A stretch of 64,000 bases of DNA from Terriglobia bacterium (GCA_020073645.1 JAIQET010000001.1:248001-312000), one strand, 5' to 3'. Positions 7,158-16,103 are shown, counted from the first letter of the stretch. The notes: generated by a model from the sequence alone, not told the origin. A program made the numbers and translations.

Positions 7158-9122
7158 CTACATCACCGGCGGGACGGTGATTCCCATCACGGCGAGGGCG
7201 CGAATCAGTTCGCGGCGAACGAGGGCTACCGTGGCCAGCAGGAACTTCTTTCGGCCTTCGTCCGCCTCAGTCAGGATGGGATGGCGATGGTAGAAGGTGT
7301 TGAATAGTTGCGCCAATTGGAACGCGTGCTTGGCGAGATACGCGGGTTCGGTGGTAGCGATGCACTGGTCGATGAGGTAGGAGGTCTTGGAGGCCGCCAG
7401 CCACAATTCCCAGATCTCGTTTCCGGTCTCGCCCGACAGGTATCTGCCAAACTCGGCTGTAGAGACGCAGCTAGCTGCGTCTCTACCTTCAGGATCGAAT
7501 CCGCCCTTACGGAAAATGTTGGTGGCACGCACCACGGCGTACTGCGCGTACGGCCCGGTCTCACCTTCGAAGCTCAGCGCTTCCTTGAAGTCGAATGCGA
7601 TCACCGACGACTTGGTGAACTTCAGCATGAAGTAGCGTAGCGCTCCGACGGCAATCTGCCTGGCGATGGAGAGGCGTTCCGCGTCGCTCAATTGCCCATG
7701 CCGCGCGTCTACCTCTTTTTTTGCCGACGCGATCAGCGTGTCGATCAGGTCGTCGGCTTTCACGCCGAAGCCCTTGCGGCCTGAGACTTCGATCCAGGCA
7801 CGCGTTTTGTCTTCTTCGGACAGATCGTAACCGAGATCGGCGGCGCAGCGCGGGGTGAGCGCGACCATCTCGTACGAGAAGTGCGTGTAGTGGTCGGCGG
7901 CTTCATTGTGACCGAGGCCGCGCAGGGCTTCGATCACGGTGTTCTGCGCTTCGGCCTGCCGGGCGTCAATCACGTTGTAGATCTCACTCACGTCGCCGAA
8001 GTGGGGATGATCGGGCTCGCCATCGCTGGTCGAAACCCAGCAATCGTGGCCGTTGGGATAGCGATAGAACTTGCGGTAGCCGAAATCGCGCCCCAGCAGC
8101 CCGAACTTCCACATGTGATAAGCAATATCTTTGCCGACGTAGCCCACGGTTCCGTTCGACCGCACAATGACTTTCTGGTCTCCCTCGGAAAGCTCTACTC
8201 CCACGGCGACAGTGGCACCCGCACGCTTCATCACCCAGCAGCCCTTGTTCTTGCCCTCAGTTTCGAGGGAAAGAACGCCACCTTCTTTCAGCTTGATGAA
8301 AGCCGCGTCCCAGAAATGCAGGTGCAGGATTTCACTCTCGCGGGGCAGGAAATCGTATTCGATGTCGAGCCGATCCATGGTTTCCAGGTGACGCCGCAAC
8401 ACCGCGGTCGAGATCAGGTCGGCGACCGATGCGGTTTCGTTGCCGCCTGCTTCAATGGCGTGCAGAGTCTCCGTTCGTGCCTGCAGGTTCTGTTTGTCCT
8501 GCTCGTACCACTGCGAGACCCGCGCATACAGGTCCCAGCAGTAGTAGTCAAACCGCGGTCCGCGTGCGAGTTCTTCGATCTCTGTCCGCGACTTTTTCTC
8601 CAGGTGCAGAAAGCCGACGATCACATCGGCCACCTGCACGCCGGTGTTGTCGATGTAGTTCTGCACGTCCACTTCCCTGCCCGCGAATTGCAGCAGACGC
8701 ACGAAGGTGTCGCCCAGGATGGCATTGCGCAGGTGTCCAATGTGCGCCGCCTTGTTGGGATTGATGCTGGAGTGCTCAACCAGGACCTTGCCGCGAGGGA
8801 CTTGCGTGGGCGGCTTTTCATCTGCCGCGAGGGCAGCGGCTAGATCGGCGCGCTTCACCCGCGCGTTGATATATCCTGTGCCCGCCAGTTCCAGTTTCTC
8901 GAAGCCCTCGATCGGTCCGATGCCCGCGACGATCTCTTCCGCAATCTTGCGCGGCGGCTTGCGCAGCTTCTTGGCCAACTCAAAGGCCAGAGGCAGGGCG
9001 TACTCCCCGAGTTCGACCTTGGGAGGTTGCTCGATGACAATTCTCGGCAGGTCGAGGTCGTAGCTTCGACGCAGAAAGTCGCGCACGTGCTGGGCCAGGC
9101 GGCGTTCTAGATGGCGATACAA
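7158..9122 (-). CDS. argS: Arginyl-tRNA synthetase
   Basis: Class I enzyme that charges tRNA-Arg. It has 654 residues, long for the family. Seen: the N-terminal Add1 domain (about 1-100), HSSINPNKAAHIGHLRNAIL with the HIGH signature, the KMSKS position represented by EVSGRKG, and a C-terminal anticodon-binding helical domain with TGPYAQYA. The start is TTG at 9122, preceded by a good AGAGGGA; the N terminus MYRHLERRLAQH fits the family. A perfect 28-bp palindrome at 7459-7486 is read in frame as GRDAASCVST, an insertion in the C-terminal domain. Monocistronic, with divergent larC. Confidence 0.96.
   Translation of the reverse strand: MYRHLERRLAQHVRDFLRRSYDLDLPRIVIEQPPKVELGEYALPLAFELAKKLRKPPRKIAEEIVAGIGPIEGFEKLELAGTGYINARVKRADLAAALAADEKPPTQVPRGKVLVEHSSINPNKAAHIGHLRNAILGDTFVRLLQFAGREVDVQNYIDNTGVQVADVIVGFLHLEKKSRTEIEELARGPRFDYYCWDLYARVSQWYEQDKQNLQARTETLHAIEAGGNETASVADLISTAVLRRHLETMDRLDIEYDFLPRESEILHLHFWDAAFIKLKEGGVLSLETEGKNKGCWVMKRAGATVAVGVELSEGDQKVIVRSNGTVGYVGKDIAYHMWKFGLLGRDFGYRKFYRYPNGHDCWVSTSDGEPDHPHFGDVSEIYNVIDARQAEAQNTVIEALRGLGHNEAADHYTHFSYEMVALTPRCAADLGYDLSEEDKTRAWIEVSGRKGFGVKADDLIDTLIASAKKEVDARHGQLSDAERLSIARQIAVGALRYFMLKFTKSSVIAFDFKEALSFEGETGPYAQYAVVRATNIFRKGGFDPEGRDAASCVSTAEFGRYLSGETGNEIWELWLAASKTSYLIDQCIATTEPAYLAKHAFQLAQLFNTFYHRHPILTEADEGRKKFLLATVALVRRELIRALAVMGITVPPVM
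7459..7486. repeat. Perfect 28-bp palindrome inside argS
   Basis: The arms GTAGAGACGCAGC and GCTGCGTCTCTAC flank a 2-nt centre. The same element occurs twice between larC and metG (10699-10766). In argS it is in frame with no stop and encodes GRDAASCVST. Confidence 0.9.
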
Positions 9123-9315
9123 GGGTCCCTCTAAGCTGTTGAGGAAAATAGTGATTGTAGCAAACTGCGCGCTGGGGCGTGGTTTGACGGCGGATAACTC
9201 GTTCCCTATGATGAAAGACTATCTCTGTCGCTCCTCACGCAGCAGTGGAGATGCGTGCGAGATCCCTCACCGGCTGAAAGCCGGTTCAGGATGACGCCAG
9301 AGAGTTAGCGGACGC

Positions 9316-10686
9316 ATGCGGATTGCCTACCTTGATTGTTTTTCCGGCATGAGCGGCGACATGTTCCTGGGTGCGCTCGTGGATGCCGGAGTTCCGCCCC
9401 GGGTTCTCGAGGAGACCGTCGCGGCGCTCGACGTCGGAGCGCGGCTGGAGATCTCCCGCGTGACGCGCAGTGGAATTACTGCGACCAAAGTGGATGTGTA
9501 CTCCCATGGCGAGAAGGACCTGCCACGTGAGGTGTACTGGGAGGAGCGCGAGCGGAGTCAGGGGCAGCAGCACGGTCACGATCACGTGCATGACCACCAC
9601 GGTCAGGACTATGGGCACGAGCACGACGCGGTGGCGTTGCGCGAGCACAATTTCACCCAGGAGCCCTCGCGGGTAGGAGTGCCCGCGCCACACGAGCATG
9701 GTCATGGCCGCGGGCTGAATGAGATTCGCGGGGTCATCGGCAAGGCCGCCATCAGCGAAACGGCGAAGAGGACGGCGATCGCCATATTCGAAGCTCTGGG
9801 TTCTGCGGAAGCGCAGATTCATGACAGCGACATCGAGAAGGTTCACTTCCACGAGGTAGGCGCCGTAGACGCTATGGTGGATATTGTCTGCGCGGCGGTC
9901 GGCTCGGAGGCGCTCGCTGTGGATGAAATCATCTGCTCGCCGTTGAATGTCGGCGGCGGCACGGTGAAGTGCGCGCACGGAACCTTTCCTGTCCCGGCGC
10001 CCGCAACGCTCGAACTGCTGAAGCATGCGCCGCTCTATTCTTCCGGCATTCAGGCGGAATTGGTCACACCAACCGGTGCGGCCATCGTCAAAACGCTGGC
10101 AAAGCGCTTCGTGCCATTTCCGGAGATGAGGGTCGAGAAAATTGGATACGGGGCAGGCACTCGTGATTTTCCCGGACACGCCAACGTGGTCCGGCTGACC
10201 ATTGGCGAATCGCAGCTGACGCTTGCCGCCAACACTTCGCAGCAGACCATCACCGTGCTGGAAGCGAATATCGACGACCTCAATCCGCAGGTCTTCGGGT
10301 ACGTCATGGACCGTCTGCTGGAAGAAGGCGCGCTGGATGCGTTCGGCATGCCGGTGCAGATGAAGAAAAACCGTCCGGGAATGCTGCTGACCGTGCTGTG
10401 CCGGCCCGAGGACGCGGCGAAGCTCACGCAACTGATATTCACAGAGACTACTACGCTCGGCGTGCGCCGGCGCGAGGAGCGGCGGCAAACGCTAGCGCGG
10501 AATTGGGTCACCGTGGCCACGCGCTGGGGCGATGTGCGCTTGAAGGTCGCCAGCATGAACGGCACGATCACGAACTACGCGCCCGAATATGAAGATTGCC
10601 GGCGGATCGCGGCCGAGCATCGCGTGCCGTTGAAGAGCGTAATGCAGGAGGCGCTGCAGGCGTACCTGCAAAACCGGAAGGTCTGA
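9316..10686 (+). CDS. larC: LarC nickel-pincer cofactor synthase (DUF111)
   Basis: LarC inserts nickel into the pincer nucleotide cofactor used by lactate racemase and related enzymes. It has 456 residues and begins with the family hallmark MRIAYLDCFSGMSGDM. A His-rich low-complexity stretch (about residues 85-130, HGHDHVHDHHG) fits nickel binding. Other motifs are HFHEVGAVDAMVDI and PTGAA. In some lactobacilli LarC is made by ribosomal frameshifting from two ORFs; here it is one continuous frame. No larA, larB or larE lies in the window. A degenerate TCATCCTGA-type repeat lies just upstream (9259-9295). Confidence 0.92.
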   Translation: MRIAYLDCFSGMSGDMFLGALVDAGVPPRVLEETVAALDVGARLEISRVTRSGITATKVDVYSHGEKDLPREVYWEERERSQGQQHGHDHVHDHHGQDYGHEHDAVALREHNFTQEPSRVGVPAPHEHGHGRGLNEIRGVIGKAAISETAKRTAIAIFEALGSAEAQIHDSDIEKVHFHEVGAVDAMVDIVCAAVGSEALAVDEIICSPLNVGGGTVKCAHGTFPVPAPATLELLKHAPLYSSGIQAELVTPTGAAIVKTLAKRFVPFPEMRVEKIGYGAGTRDFPGHANVVRLTIGESQLTLAANTSQQTITVLEANIDDLNPQVFGYVMDRLLEEGALDAFGMPVQMKKNRPGMLLTVLCRPEDAAKLTQLIFTETTTLGVRRREERRQTLARNWVTVATRWGDVRLKVASMNGTITNYAPEYEDCRRIAAEHRVPLKSVMQEALQAYLQNRKV

Positions 10687-10698
10687 TCTGGCGTGAGC

Positions 10699-10766
10699 AG
10701 AGACGTTGCAAGCAACGTCTCTACGGAGATTTCTATCGGCTGTAGAGACGCAGCTTGCTGCGTCTC
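10699..10766. repeat. Two copies of the GAGACG palindrome between larC and metG
   Basis: AGAGACGTTGC-AA-GCAACGTCTCT (10699-10722) and GTAGAGACGCAGC-TT-GCTGCGTCTC (10742-10766) are tandem hairpins. The second is nearly identical to the copy inside argS. They could act as a terminator or processing hairpin after larC, although neither is followed by a T-run. Confidence 0.85.
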
Positions 10767-10791
10767 CGGTTAGCAGAACGCGCACACTCAA

Positions 10792-12789
10792 ATGAGCCGG
10801 AAGTTCTACATCACGACCCCGATTTATTACGTCAACGCGCGCCCGCACATCGGGCATGCCTACACCACAATTGCGTGCGACGCTATCGCACGGCGGCAGC
10901 GCATGCTGGGGGCGGACACTTATTTCCTCACCGGCACCGACGAGCACGGGCAGAAGATTGAACGCGCCGCGCAGGCCGCGGGCAAGTCTCCGCAGCAACT
11001 CACCGACGCAGTCTCCGCCGAGTTTCGCGCGCTGTGGGACCGGATGGGCCTCACCTACGACGACTTTATCCGCACCACCTCCGACCGCCATAAGTACGGT
11101 GTGCAGGCCCTGTGGCGCCGCATCCGCGACAATGGTTACATCTACAAAGGCCACTACACCGGCCAGTACTGCGTGTTCGACGAACTGTACGTGGATGCGG
11201 TGGGCCCAGGCGCCCCCTGCCCCGAGTGTGGACGTCCTACGGAAACGGTGCAGGAAGAAAACTATTTCTTCAAACTGTCGGCGTTCGAAGACAAGCTGTT
11301 GCGACTCTACAGCGAGCAACCCGACTTTGTCCGTCCTGAAACGCGCCGCAACGAAGTGATGTCGTTTGTGCGTTCGGGACTGCGCGATCTGTCGGTGAGC
11401 CGCAGCACGTTCTCATGGGGGATTCCAGTTCCGGATGATCCCAAGCACGTGATCTACGTCTGGCTCGATGCCCTGTCGAACTACATCACCGCGCTCGGCT
11501 ACGGCTCATCCGATACGAAGCTGTATGAAAAGTTCTGGCCGGCCGATGTGCAGATGATCGGCAAGGAAATCGTGCGCTTCCATTGCGTGTATTGGCCGGC
11601 GTTCCTGATGGCGGCCGGAATTCCGCTCCCCAAAGGCATCATGGCGCACGGCTGGTTGTTGTTTGAAGAAAACAAGATGTCGAAGTCGCGCGGCAACATC
11701 GTGCGCGCTGAGACGATTCTCGACGTGCTGGCGGCGGATGCGCTGCGTTATTTCCTGCTGCGCGAGATCGTCTTCGGACAGGACGGATCGTTTTCCTTCG
11801 ATGCGCTGGTGCAGCGCTACAACGCCGACCTCGCCAACGGGCTGGGCAATCTCGCCAGCCGCACGCTGGCTATGATCACCCGATATTTCCACGGTGAAGT
11901 GCCGTACCCGTCGCACACCGCGGCGCATACCCCGGCCGACGATGCGATTGCGGAAACCGCCCGCCAGACCATCGCCGAGTACAACGCGCTGTTCGATCAG
12001 TACCAGTTCTCGCGCGCGTTGGAACTGGCCTGGGGCTTGGTCGCGGCGGTCGACAAATACATTGTCGAGAATGAGCCCTGGTCGTTGGGCGACAAGCAGG
12101 ATGAAGAGAGCCGGGCGCGGCTGGCCACGGTTCTCTACACCAGCGCGGAGGCATTGCGTATTGTCACCGCCCTGGCCCATCCCGTGATCCCGGAGGCGAC
12201 CGCGAAGATCTGGGTGCAAATGGGGCTGGGCGATATCAAGAAGTTCCCGTTGTCGGACCTGAAGTGGGGACAGCTTCATCTCGGCACGAAGCTGGGCACG
12301 GTGGAGGCGGTATTCCCGCGTGCCGACAAGAGCACCATCGAAAGGATGCAGAAGATGGAAGAGCAGCAACGCAGCGCTCCGCCGGTGGCTGACGCCAGAC
12401 CGGCAGCGCCAACACCCGCAGCGAGCGTATCGCCGGCCATCTCCGCCGCTTCCCTGCCCGACGGCAAGATCAGCATCGAAGACTTTGCCAAGGTCGAGCT
12501 GCGTGTCGGCCAAGTCAAAGTCGCCGAAAAGGTAAAAGGCGCGGACAAGCTCTTGCGGCTGGAAGTTGACTTGGGCACAGAAGTACGCCAGGTCGTGGCC
12601 GGGATCGCCGAGGCCTACGCGCCTGAGACCCTGATTGGACGCAAGGTGGTGATCGTGGTCAATCTCGCCCCGCGCAAGCTGCGCGGGCTGGAGTCGAACG
12701 GAATGATCGTGGCCGCTTCCGCCGAGGGCGGGAAGCCGGTGCTGTGCGGATTTCTGGAAGACGTGCCAGTGGGTACGAGGCTGAAGTAG
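10792..12789 (+). CDS. metG: Methionyl-tRNA synthetase with C-terminal tRNA-binding domain
   Basis: Charges initiator and elongator tRNA-Met. It has 665 residues: a Rossmann catalytic domain with HIGHAYTT (about residues 22-29), a knuckle with CPECGRP, KMSKSRGN (about residues 297-304), the anticodon-binding helical domain, an Ala/Pro-rich linker (about 530-555), and a Trbp111/EMAP-like C-terminal domain starting at FAKVELRVGQVKVAEKV. The start is ATG at 10792 with MSRKFYITTPIYYVNARPHI. It is followed by the heptamer element from which tatD starts. Confidence 0.97.
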   Translation: MSRKFYITTPIYYVNARPHIGHAYTTIACDAIARRQRMLGADTYFLTGTDEHGQKIERAAQAAGKSPQQLTDAVSAEFRALWDRMGLTYDDFIRTTSDRHKYGVQALWRRIRDNGYIYKGHYTGQYCVFDELYVDAVGPGAPCPECGRPTETVQEENYFFKLSAFEDKLLRLYSEQPDFVRPETRRNEVMSFVRSGLRDLSVSRSTFSWGIPVPDDPKHVIYVWLDALSNYITALGYGSSDTKLYEKFWPADVQMIGKEIVRFHCVYWPAFLMAAGIPLPKGIMAHGWLLFEENKMSKSRGNIVRAETILDVLAADALRYFLLREIVFGQDGSFSFDALVQRYNADLANGLGNLASRTLAMITRYFHGEVPYPSHTAAHTPADDAIAETARQTIAEYNALFDQYQFSRALELAWGLVAAVDKYIVENEPWSLGDKQDEESRARLATVLYTSAEALRIVTALAHPVIPEATAKIWVQMGLGDIKKFPLSDLKWGQLHLGTKLGTVEAVFPRADKSTIERMQKMEEQQRSAPPVADARPAAPTPAASVSPAISAASLPDGKISIEDFAKVELRVGQVKVAEKVKGADKLLRLEVDLGTEVRQVVAGIAEAYAPETLIGRKVVIVVNLAPRKLRGLESNGMIVAASAEGGKPVLCGFLEDVPVGTRLK

Positions 12790-12790
12790 G

Positions 12791-13013
12791 CGGTCGTTGG
12801 TCCCTGGTCGTTGGTCGTTGGCAAGATCTTCCCGGGTCGGCGCAGCGGGCAAAAATGCCATCCGGGGGCGCTCGTAACATCGATTATCACCTAAAGGATG
12901 CCCAGTTGCGAACAAGCCGGCAGCCCAATGAAGTTGTTGAGCAGGCCCTTCGTTCGCTGACGATGACGCTCGGTGTGGCGTTTGCCAACGACCAATGACC
13001 AACGACCAACGAC
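12791..13013. repeat. Heptamer element with inverted arms between metG and tatD
   Basis: The left arm (12794-12821) is four TCGTTGG-type 7-mers and the right arm (12985-13012) four CCAACGA-type 7-mers, so the arms are inverted repeats about 28 bp long around a 163-bp unique core. The second unit of the right arm is CCAATGA, and its ATG is the start of tatD. A similar two-armed element precedes thpR. Confidence 0.88.
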
Positions 13014-13828
13014 TGGTTCTCGTAGACTCCCATGCCCATCTCGAGATGGAACAATTCAATCCTGACCGCGCCGCCGTGTTGCAGCGCGCACGGGACGCAG
13101 GTGTGGAGACGATCGTCGCCATCGGCAGCGGCACCGGACCGGGTTCGCTCGATTGCGGCATTCAGCTGGCGGAAAACCACGAGTTTATTTACGCCACCAT
13201 CGGCATTCATCCCCATGAAGCCAGGCTGGCCAATGATGCAGACTTCGACGAACTCGCACAACTGGCGAAACGGCCAAAGGTCATTGCCTGGGGTGAGATC
13301 GGCCTCGACTATTTTTACGACCACTCTCCCCGCGACGTGCAGTGGCAGGTGTTTCTGCATCAACTGCACATGGCCGCTGCCGCCAGGTTGCCGGTCGTGA
13401 TCCACTGCCGTCCTTCCGAGGGAAGCGACAATGCCTGGGAGGATTGCCTCAAACTGCTCCACGAACAGTGGTCACCGCATGGTCTGGGCGGTATTTTGCA
13501 TTGCTTCACCGGCACCTGGGCTCACGCCAAGCGAGCGCTCGATATGGGATTCATGATTTCTTTCGCCGGGAACGTGACTTTTCCCAAGGCACAGCAGATT
13601 CGCGACGCCGCGAAGGAAGTGCCGCTCGACCGCATGCTCATTGAGACTGATTCCCCGTTTCTCGCTCCCGTCCCCAACCGCGGCAAGCGCAACGAGCCTG
13701 CTTTCGTCAAAGAAGTGGCACGGCAGTTGGGAGAACTGCGTGGGCTTTCTACCGAGGAGGTCGGATCGCGGACCACGCAAAACTTTTATCGTTTCTTTTC
13801 CCTTCACGAAAGGCCCAACTCCATTTAG
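12995..13828 (+). CDS. tatD: TatD family metal-dependent DNase/hydrolase
   Basis: A TIM-barrel metallohydrolase of the TatD/YcfH family (277 residues), probably a 3'-5' exonuclease or D-aminoacyl-tRNA deacylase-like enzyme. Metal ligands are visible: VDSHAHLE (His-x-His), GEIGLDYFY (Glu), VIHCRPS (His), LHCFTGTW (His) and IETDSPFLAP (Asp). The conserved fold begins at about residue 8; residues 1-6 (MTNDQR) are encoded by the heptamer array. There is no clear Shine-Dalgarno, so the start is chosen as the only ATG before the conserved VDSHAH. Confidence 0.93.
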   Translation: MTNDQRLVLVDSHAHLEMEQFNPDRAAVLQRARDAGVETIVAIGSGTGPGSLDCGIQLAENHEFIYATIGIHPHEARLANDADFDELAQLAKRPKVIAWGEIGLDYFYDHSPRDVQWQVFLHQLHMAAAARLPVVIHCRPSEGSDNAWEDCLKLLHEQWSPHGLGGILHCFTGTWAHAKRALDMGFMISFAGNVTFPKAQQIRDAAKEVPLDRMLIETDSPFLAPVPNRGKRNEPAFVKEVARQLGELRGLSTEEVGSRTTQNFYRFFSLHERPNSI

Positions 13829-13885
13829 CTTGTTAGGTGCATCTTCCGAGGGGGCGCGCTAATCTATTCCAGTGACTGATACGCC

Positions 13886-14383
13886 ATGCCCGAGAACACT
13901 TTTGACATTGTGAGCAAGATCGACCTGCAAGAGGTCTCCAACGCCATCCAGCAGGCGTTGAAGGAAATCCATACCCGCTTCGACTTGAAGGACTCGAAGT
14001 CGAACATAGAACTCGACGGCAAGGACGCGATCGTGCTCCACTCGATCGACGAGTTCAAGCTCAAGGCGGTGAACGACGTGTTTCAGCAGAAACTGGTGAA
14101 ACGTGGTGTTCCGCTCAAGGGCTTGACGTACGGTGCCATCGAGTCCTCGCTGGGCGGCGCGGCCAAACAGCGCATCACCATGCAGCAGGGGATCCCCATC
14201 GAAAAGGCGCGCGAAATCGTCAAGCTGATCAAGAATTCGAAGAAGAAAGTGCAGGCCTCGATCCAGGGAGATCTGGTGCGGGTCAGCGGCAAAGACCGCG
14301 ACGCGCTGCAGGAGATCATTGCGCTGCTGCGGCAACAAGACTTTGGCATCGATATGCAGTTCACGAATTACCGGACAAACTAA
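13886..14383 (+). CDS. yajQ: YajQ family nucleotide-binding protein
   Basis: A 165-residue protein beginning MPENTFDIVSKIDLQEV and ending DFGIDMQFTNYR, spanning the whole family. It has two ferredoxin-like halves. Family members bind nucleotides; one Xanthomonas homologue is reported as a c-di-GMP effector. That is suggestive beside the HD-GYP and PilZ genes further along but not shown here. It is 57 bp after tatD and 68 bp before the polyprenyl synthase. Confidence 0.94.
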   Translation: MPENTFDIVSKIDLQEVSNAIQQALKEIHTRFDLKDSKSNIELDGKDAIVLHSIDEFKLKAVNDVFQQKLVKRGVPLKGLTYGAIESSLGGAAKQRITMQQGIPIEKAREIVKLIKNSKKKVQASIQGDLVRVSGKDRDALQEIIALLRQQDFGIDMQFTNYRTN

Positions 14384-14391
14384 GGCAAACC

Positions 14392-14440
14392 TTAAACCCC
14401 AAAGGACGCAAAGGCAGCGCGAAGATCGTAGAGAAAGGCA
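14392..14440. repeat. Half copy of the CTTAAACC-GCAAAG dispersed repeat
   Basis: ACCTTAAACCCCAAAGGACG and following bases match the left arm of the long inverted repeats at 54.9, 55.5 and 56.7 kb. It starts just after the yajQ stop. No right arm is seen. Confidence 0.6.
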
Positions 14441-14451
14441 TTCGGAGAAAC

Positions 14452-15441
14452 TTGAGCAGCCCCGCAACCATCAACGGTAAGGAAGTCTTCGAACTGTTAC
14501 GCGAAGACCTGTCAGCCATCGAACGCGAGTTCGGGCGTGACACCGTCTCGAACGTCGAAGCCATCACCGAGATTGGCGAATACCTGCGCGGCGGGGGCGG
14601 CAAACGGATTCGTCCGGCGCTGCTGTTGCTTTCGGCAAAGCTCTTGAATTACGAGGGGCGCGGCGCCATCAAGCTTGGTGCGGTGGTGGAGATCATCCAC
14701 ACTGCCACCTTGGTGCACGACGACATCATTGATGAAGCCCAGACCCGGCGCGGACGTCCCGCGGCCAACACGCAGTGGGGCAACTCGCGCTGCGTGCTGG
14801 CAGGCGACTGGCTCTACATGCAGGCCTTCAAGGTCGCGGTGCAGGAGCGCAACTTCCGCATCCTCGATACGCTGACCGAACTCACCCAGCAGATGGTCGA
14901 AGGTGAACTCCTGCAGATGGAGAAGCTGGGCAGACTCATCTCGCTCGACGAATATTTCGACCTCATCTTCCGCAAGACGGCGTGCCTGTTCTCGGTGTGC
15001 ATGCGCATGGGTGGCATCCTGGGCGGCGCGACGCCGGAGCAAGAGGAGAGTCTTGCTCAATACGGACGCGACCTGGGCATGGCCTTCCAGATCGTGGATG
15101 ATGTGCTCGATCTGACCGCCTCCGAGAGCGTGCTGGGCAAGCCGGTGGCCAGCGATCTGCGCGAAGGCAAGGTCACCATGGCGGTCATCCACGCGCTGGA
15201 GCGCTGCACGCCGCGGGAAAGGAAATTGATTGAGACTGTCTTGCGGGAGCGCGCCTTCGACGGCGTCACCCACACGGAGATCCTGGAAGTCCTCAGCCGC
15301 TACGGTTCGCTCGAAGCCGCCAGCGCCCGCGCTATGCAGTACGCCGAACTGGCGCGCAACGCTATCTGCAGCTTTCCCGCCGGCGAAATCAAGCGGGCGC
15401 TCTTGTGGGCGCCGGAGTTCGTAGTCGCGCGGGAAAAATGA
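14452..15441 (+). CDS. Polyprenyl diphosphate synthase (trans-isoprenyl type)
   Basis: Elongates allylic diphosphates with isopentenyl diphosphate to give the long prenyl chain of quinones (octa- or hepta-type; length not readable). It has 329 residues with GGGGKRIRPALLL (substrate binding), the first Asp-rich motif LVHDDIIDEAQTRRG and the second motif FQIVDDVLDLTA. The start is TTG at 14452 with GGAG 5 nt upstream; no ATG lies before the conserved start of the fold. Confidence 0.94.
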   Translation: MSSPATINGKEVFELLREDLSAIEREFGRDTVSNVEAITEIGEYLRGGGGKRIRPALLLLSAKLLNYEGRGAIKLGAVVEIIHTATLVHDDIIDEAQTRRGRPAANTQWGNSRCVLAGDWLYMQAFKVAVQERNFRILDTLTELTQQMVEGELLQMEKLGRLISLDEYFDLIFRKTACLFSVCMRMGGILGGATPEQEESLAQYGRDLGMAFQIVDDVLDLTASESVLGKPVASDLREGKVTMAVIHALERCTPRERKLIETVLRERAFDGVTHTEILEVLSRYGSLEAASARAMQYAELARNAICSFPAGEIKRALLWAPEFVVAREK

Positions 15442-15761
15442 AAGTCTTAAGCCACAGAGAGCGCTAAGAACAGCGGACCCGAACCCCGGAAAGCTCTTGC
15501 CGCCAAATCCTTCGAGAAATGCTTGAGGTATTCAGTGCTAAACCAATCCCACAAAGTCACATCAGGTGTGAACACCTGAACTCACACCGAGGCGTTGGGG
15601 GCATTCCGGCTTCAATTGCCATTGTGCGCTTGCACTCCTGTATTACAATGCGTCACGGGTTAAGACCGGCCGACGAAATCCGTTTTGCTTACGGCGCCGT
15701 ATTCTAGTCGGCAGTCTAATCCAGGCTAGGCAGTTTCAATCCCAGAATGGAGTCTCCATCA
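15442..15761. other. Intergenic region before the small exported gene
   Basis: It begins with a degraded half of the CTTAAGCCACAGAG repeat (about 15448-15470) directly after the synthase stop. It then holds about 150 bp with no recognised feature and a candidate promoter (15622-15649) for the gene at 15762. No coding sequence is supported. Confidence 0.5.
15622..15649 (+). promoter_or_regulatory. Candidate promoter for the small exported gene
   Basis: TTGTGC (15622-15627) and TACAAT (15644-15649) are 16 bp apart and would give a leader of about 105 nt before the ATG at 15762. Confidence 0.4.
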
Positions 15762-16103
15762 ATGAAGAAGCTAATGGTATGTCTACTCGCGATCTCGGTT
15801 CTCCTCAGCGTGGCTGCGGTCGCGCAGGACAACATGGGGGGAATGGAAAAGAAGGAAAAAGCCGCGGCCGCCCCGTTGAAGACCCTCAAAGGAACCATCA
15901 AGGCCGACGGTGACAAGTACACCTTCGTAAACGACAAGGACCAGAAGTCCTGGGACATCATGAACCCCGAAGCAGTGAAGGGCCATGAAGGCCATCACGT
16001 GTCACTCAGCGCTCACGTTTACGCCGACAAGAACGCGATCCACGTGATGAAGGTGACCATGATGAAGGAGAAAATGGCCAAGGACGACACCATGAAGAAG
16101 TAG
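15762..16103 (+). CDS. Small exported Met/Lys/His-rich protein
   Basis: A 113-residue product: signal peptide MKKLMVCLLAISVLLSVAAV ending at AQD, then a linker (GGMEKKEKAAAAP), a short beta-domain (LKGTIKADGDKYTFVNDKDQ), a His patch GHEGHHVSLSAHV and a Met/Lys-rich tail (KVTMMKEKMAKDDTMKK). The Met and His residues could bind metal (inference). The ATG at 15762 begins the signal peptide, and GGAG lies 9 nt upstream. A strong terminator follows directly. Confidence 0.75.
   Translation: MKKLMVCLLAISVLLSVAAVAQDNMGGMEKKEKAAAAPLKTLKGTIKADGDKYTFVNDKDQKSWDIMNPEAVKGHEGHHVSLSAHVYADKNAIHVMKVTMMKEKMAKDDTMKK

Noticed and set aside
7158-9122. Missing KMSKS in ArgRS as a sign of inactivation
   Set aside because: Many ArgRS proteins lack a canonical KMSKS; the EVSGRKG segment occupies the site and the HIGH motif is intact.
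9286-10488. Long antisense ORF across larC, and similar long reverse ORFs opposite metG, the HD-GYP gene and others
   Set aside because: They mirror strong coding genes with recognised domains, have no family features and arise from high GC with few stops.
9316-10686. Expected programmed frameshift in larC
   Set aside because: The gene is one intact frame from the MRIAYLDC start to the C-terminus.
12744-12998. ORF inside the metG-tatD heptamer element as a small gene
   Set aside because: Its composition comes from the repeat arms, it lacks a ribosome site and overlaps the end of metG.
12794-13012. CRISPR-like short tandem arrays
   Set aside because: Units are 7 bp with no spacers; these are period-7 tandem arrays with inverted arms, not CRISPR repeats. 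No cas gene is present.
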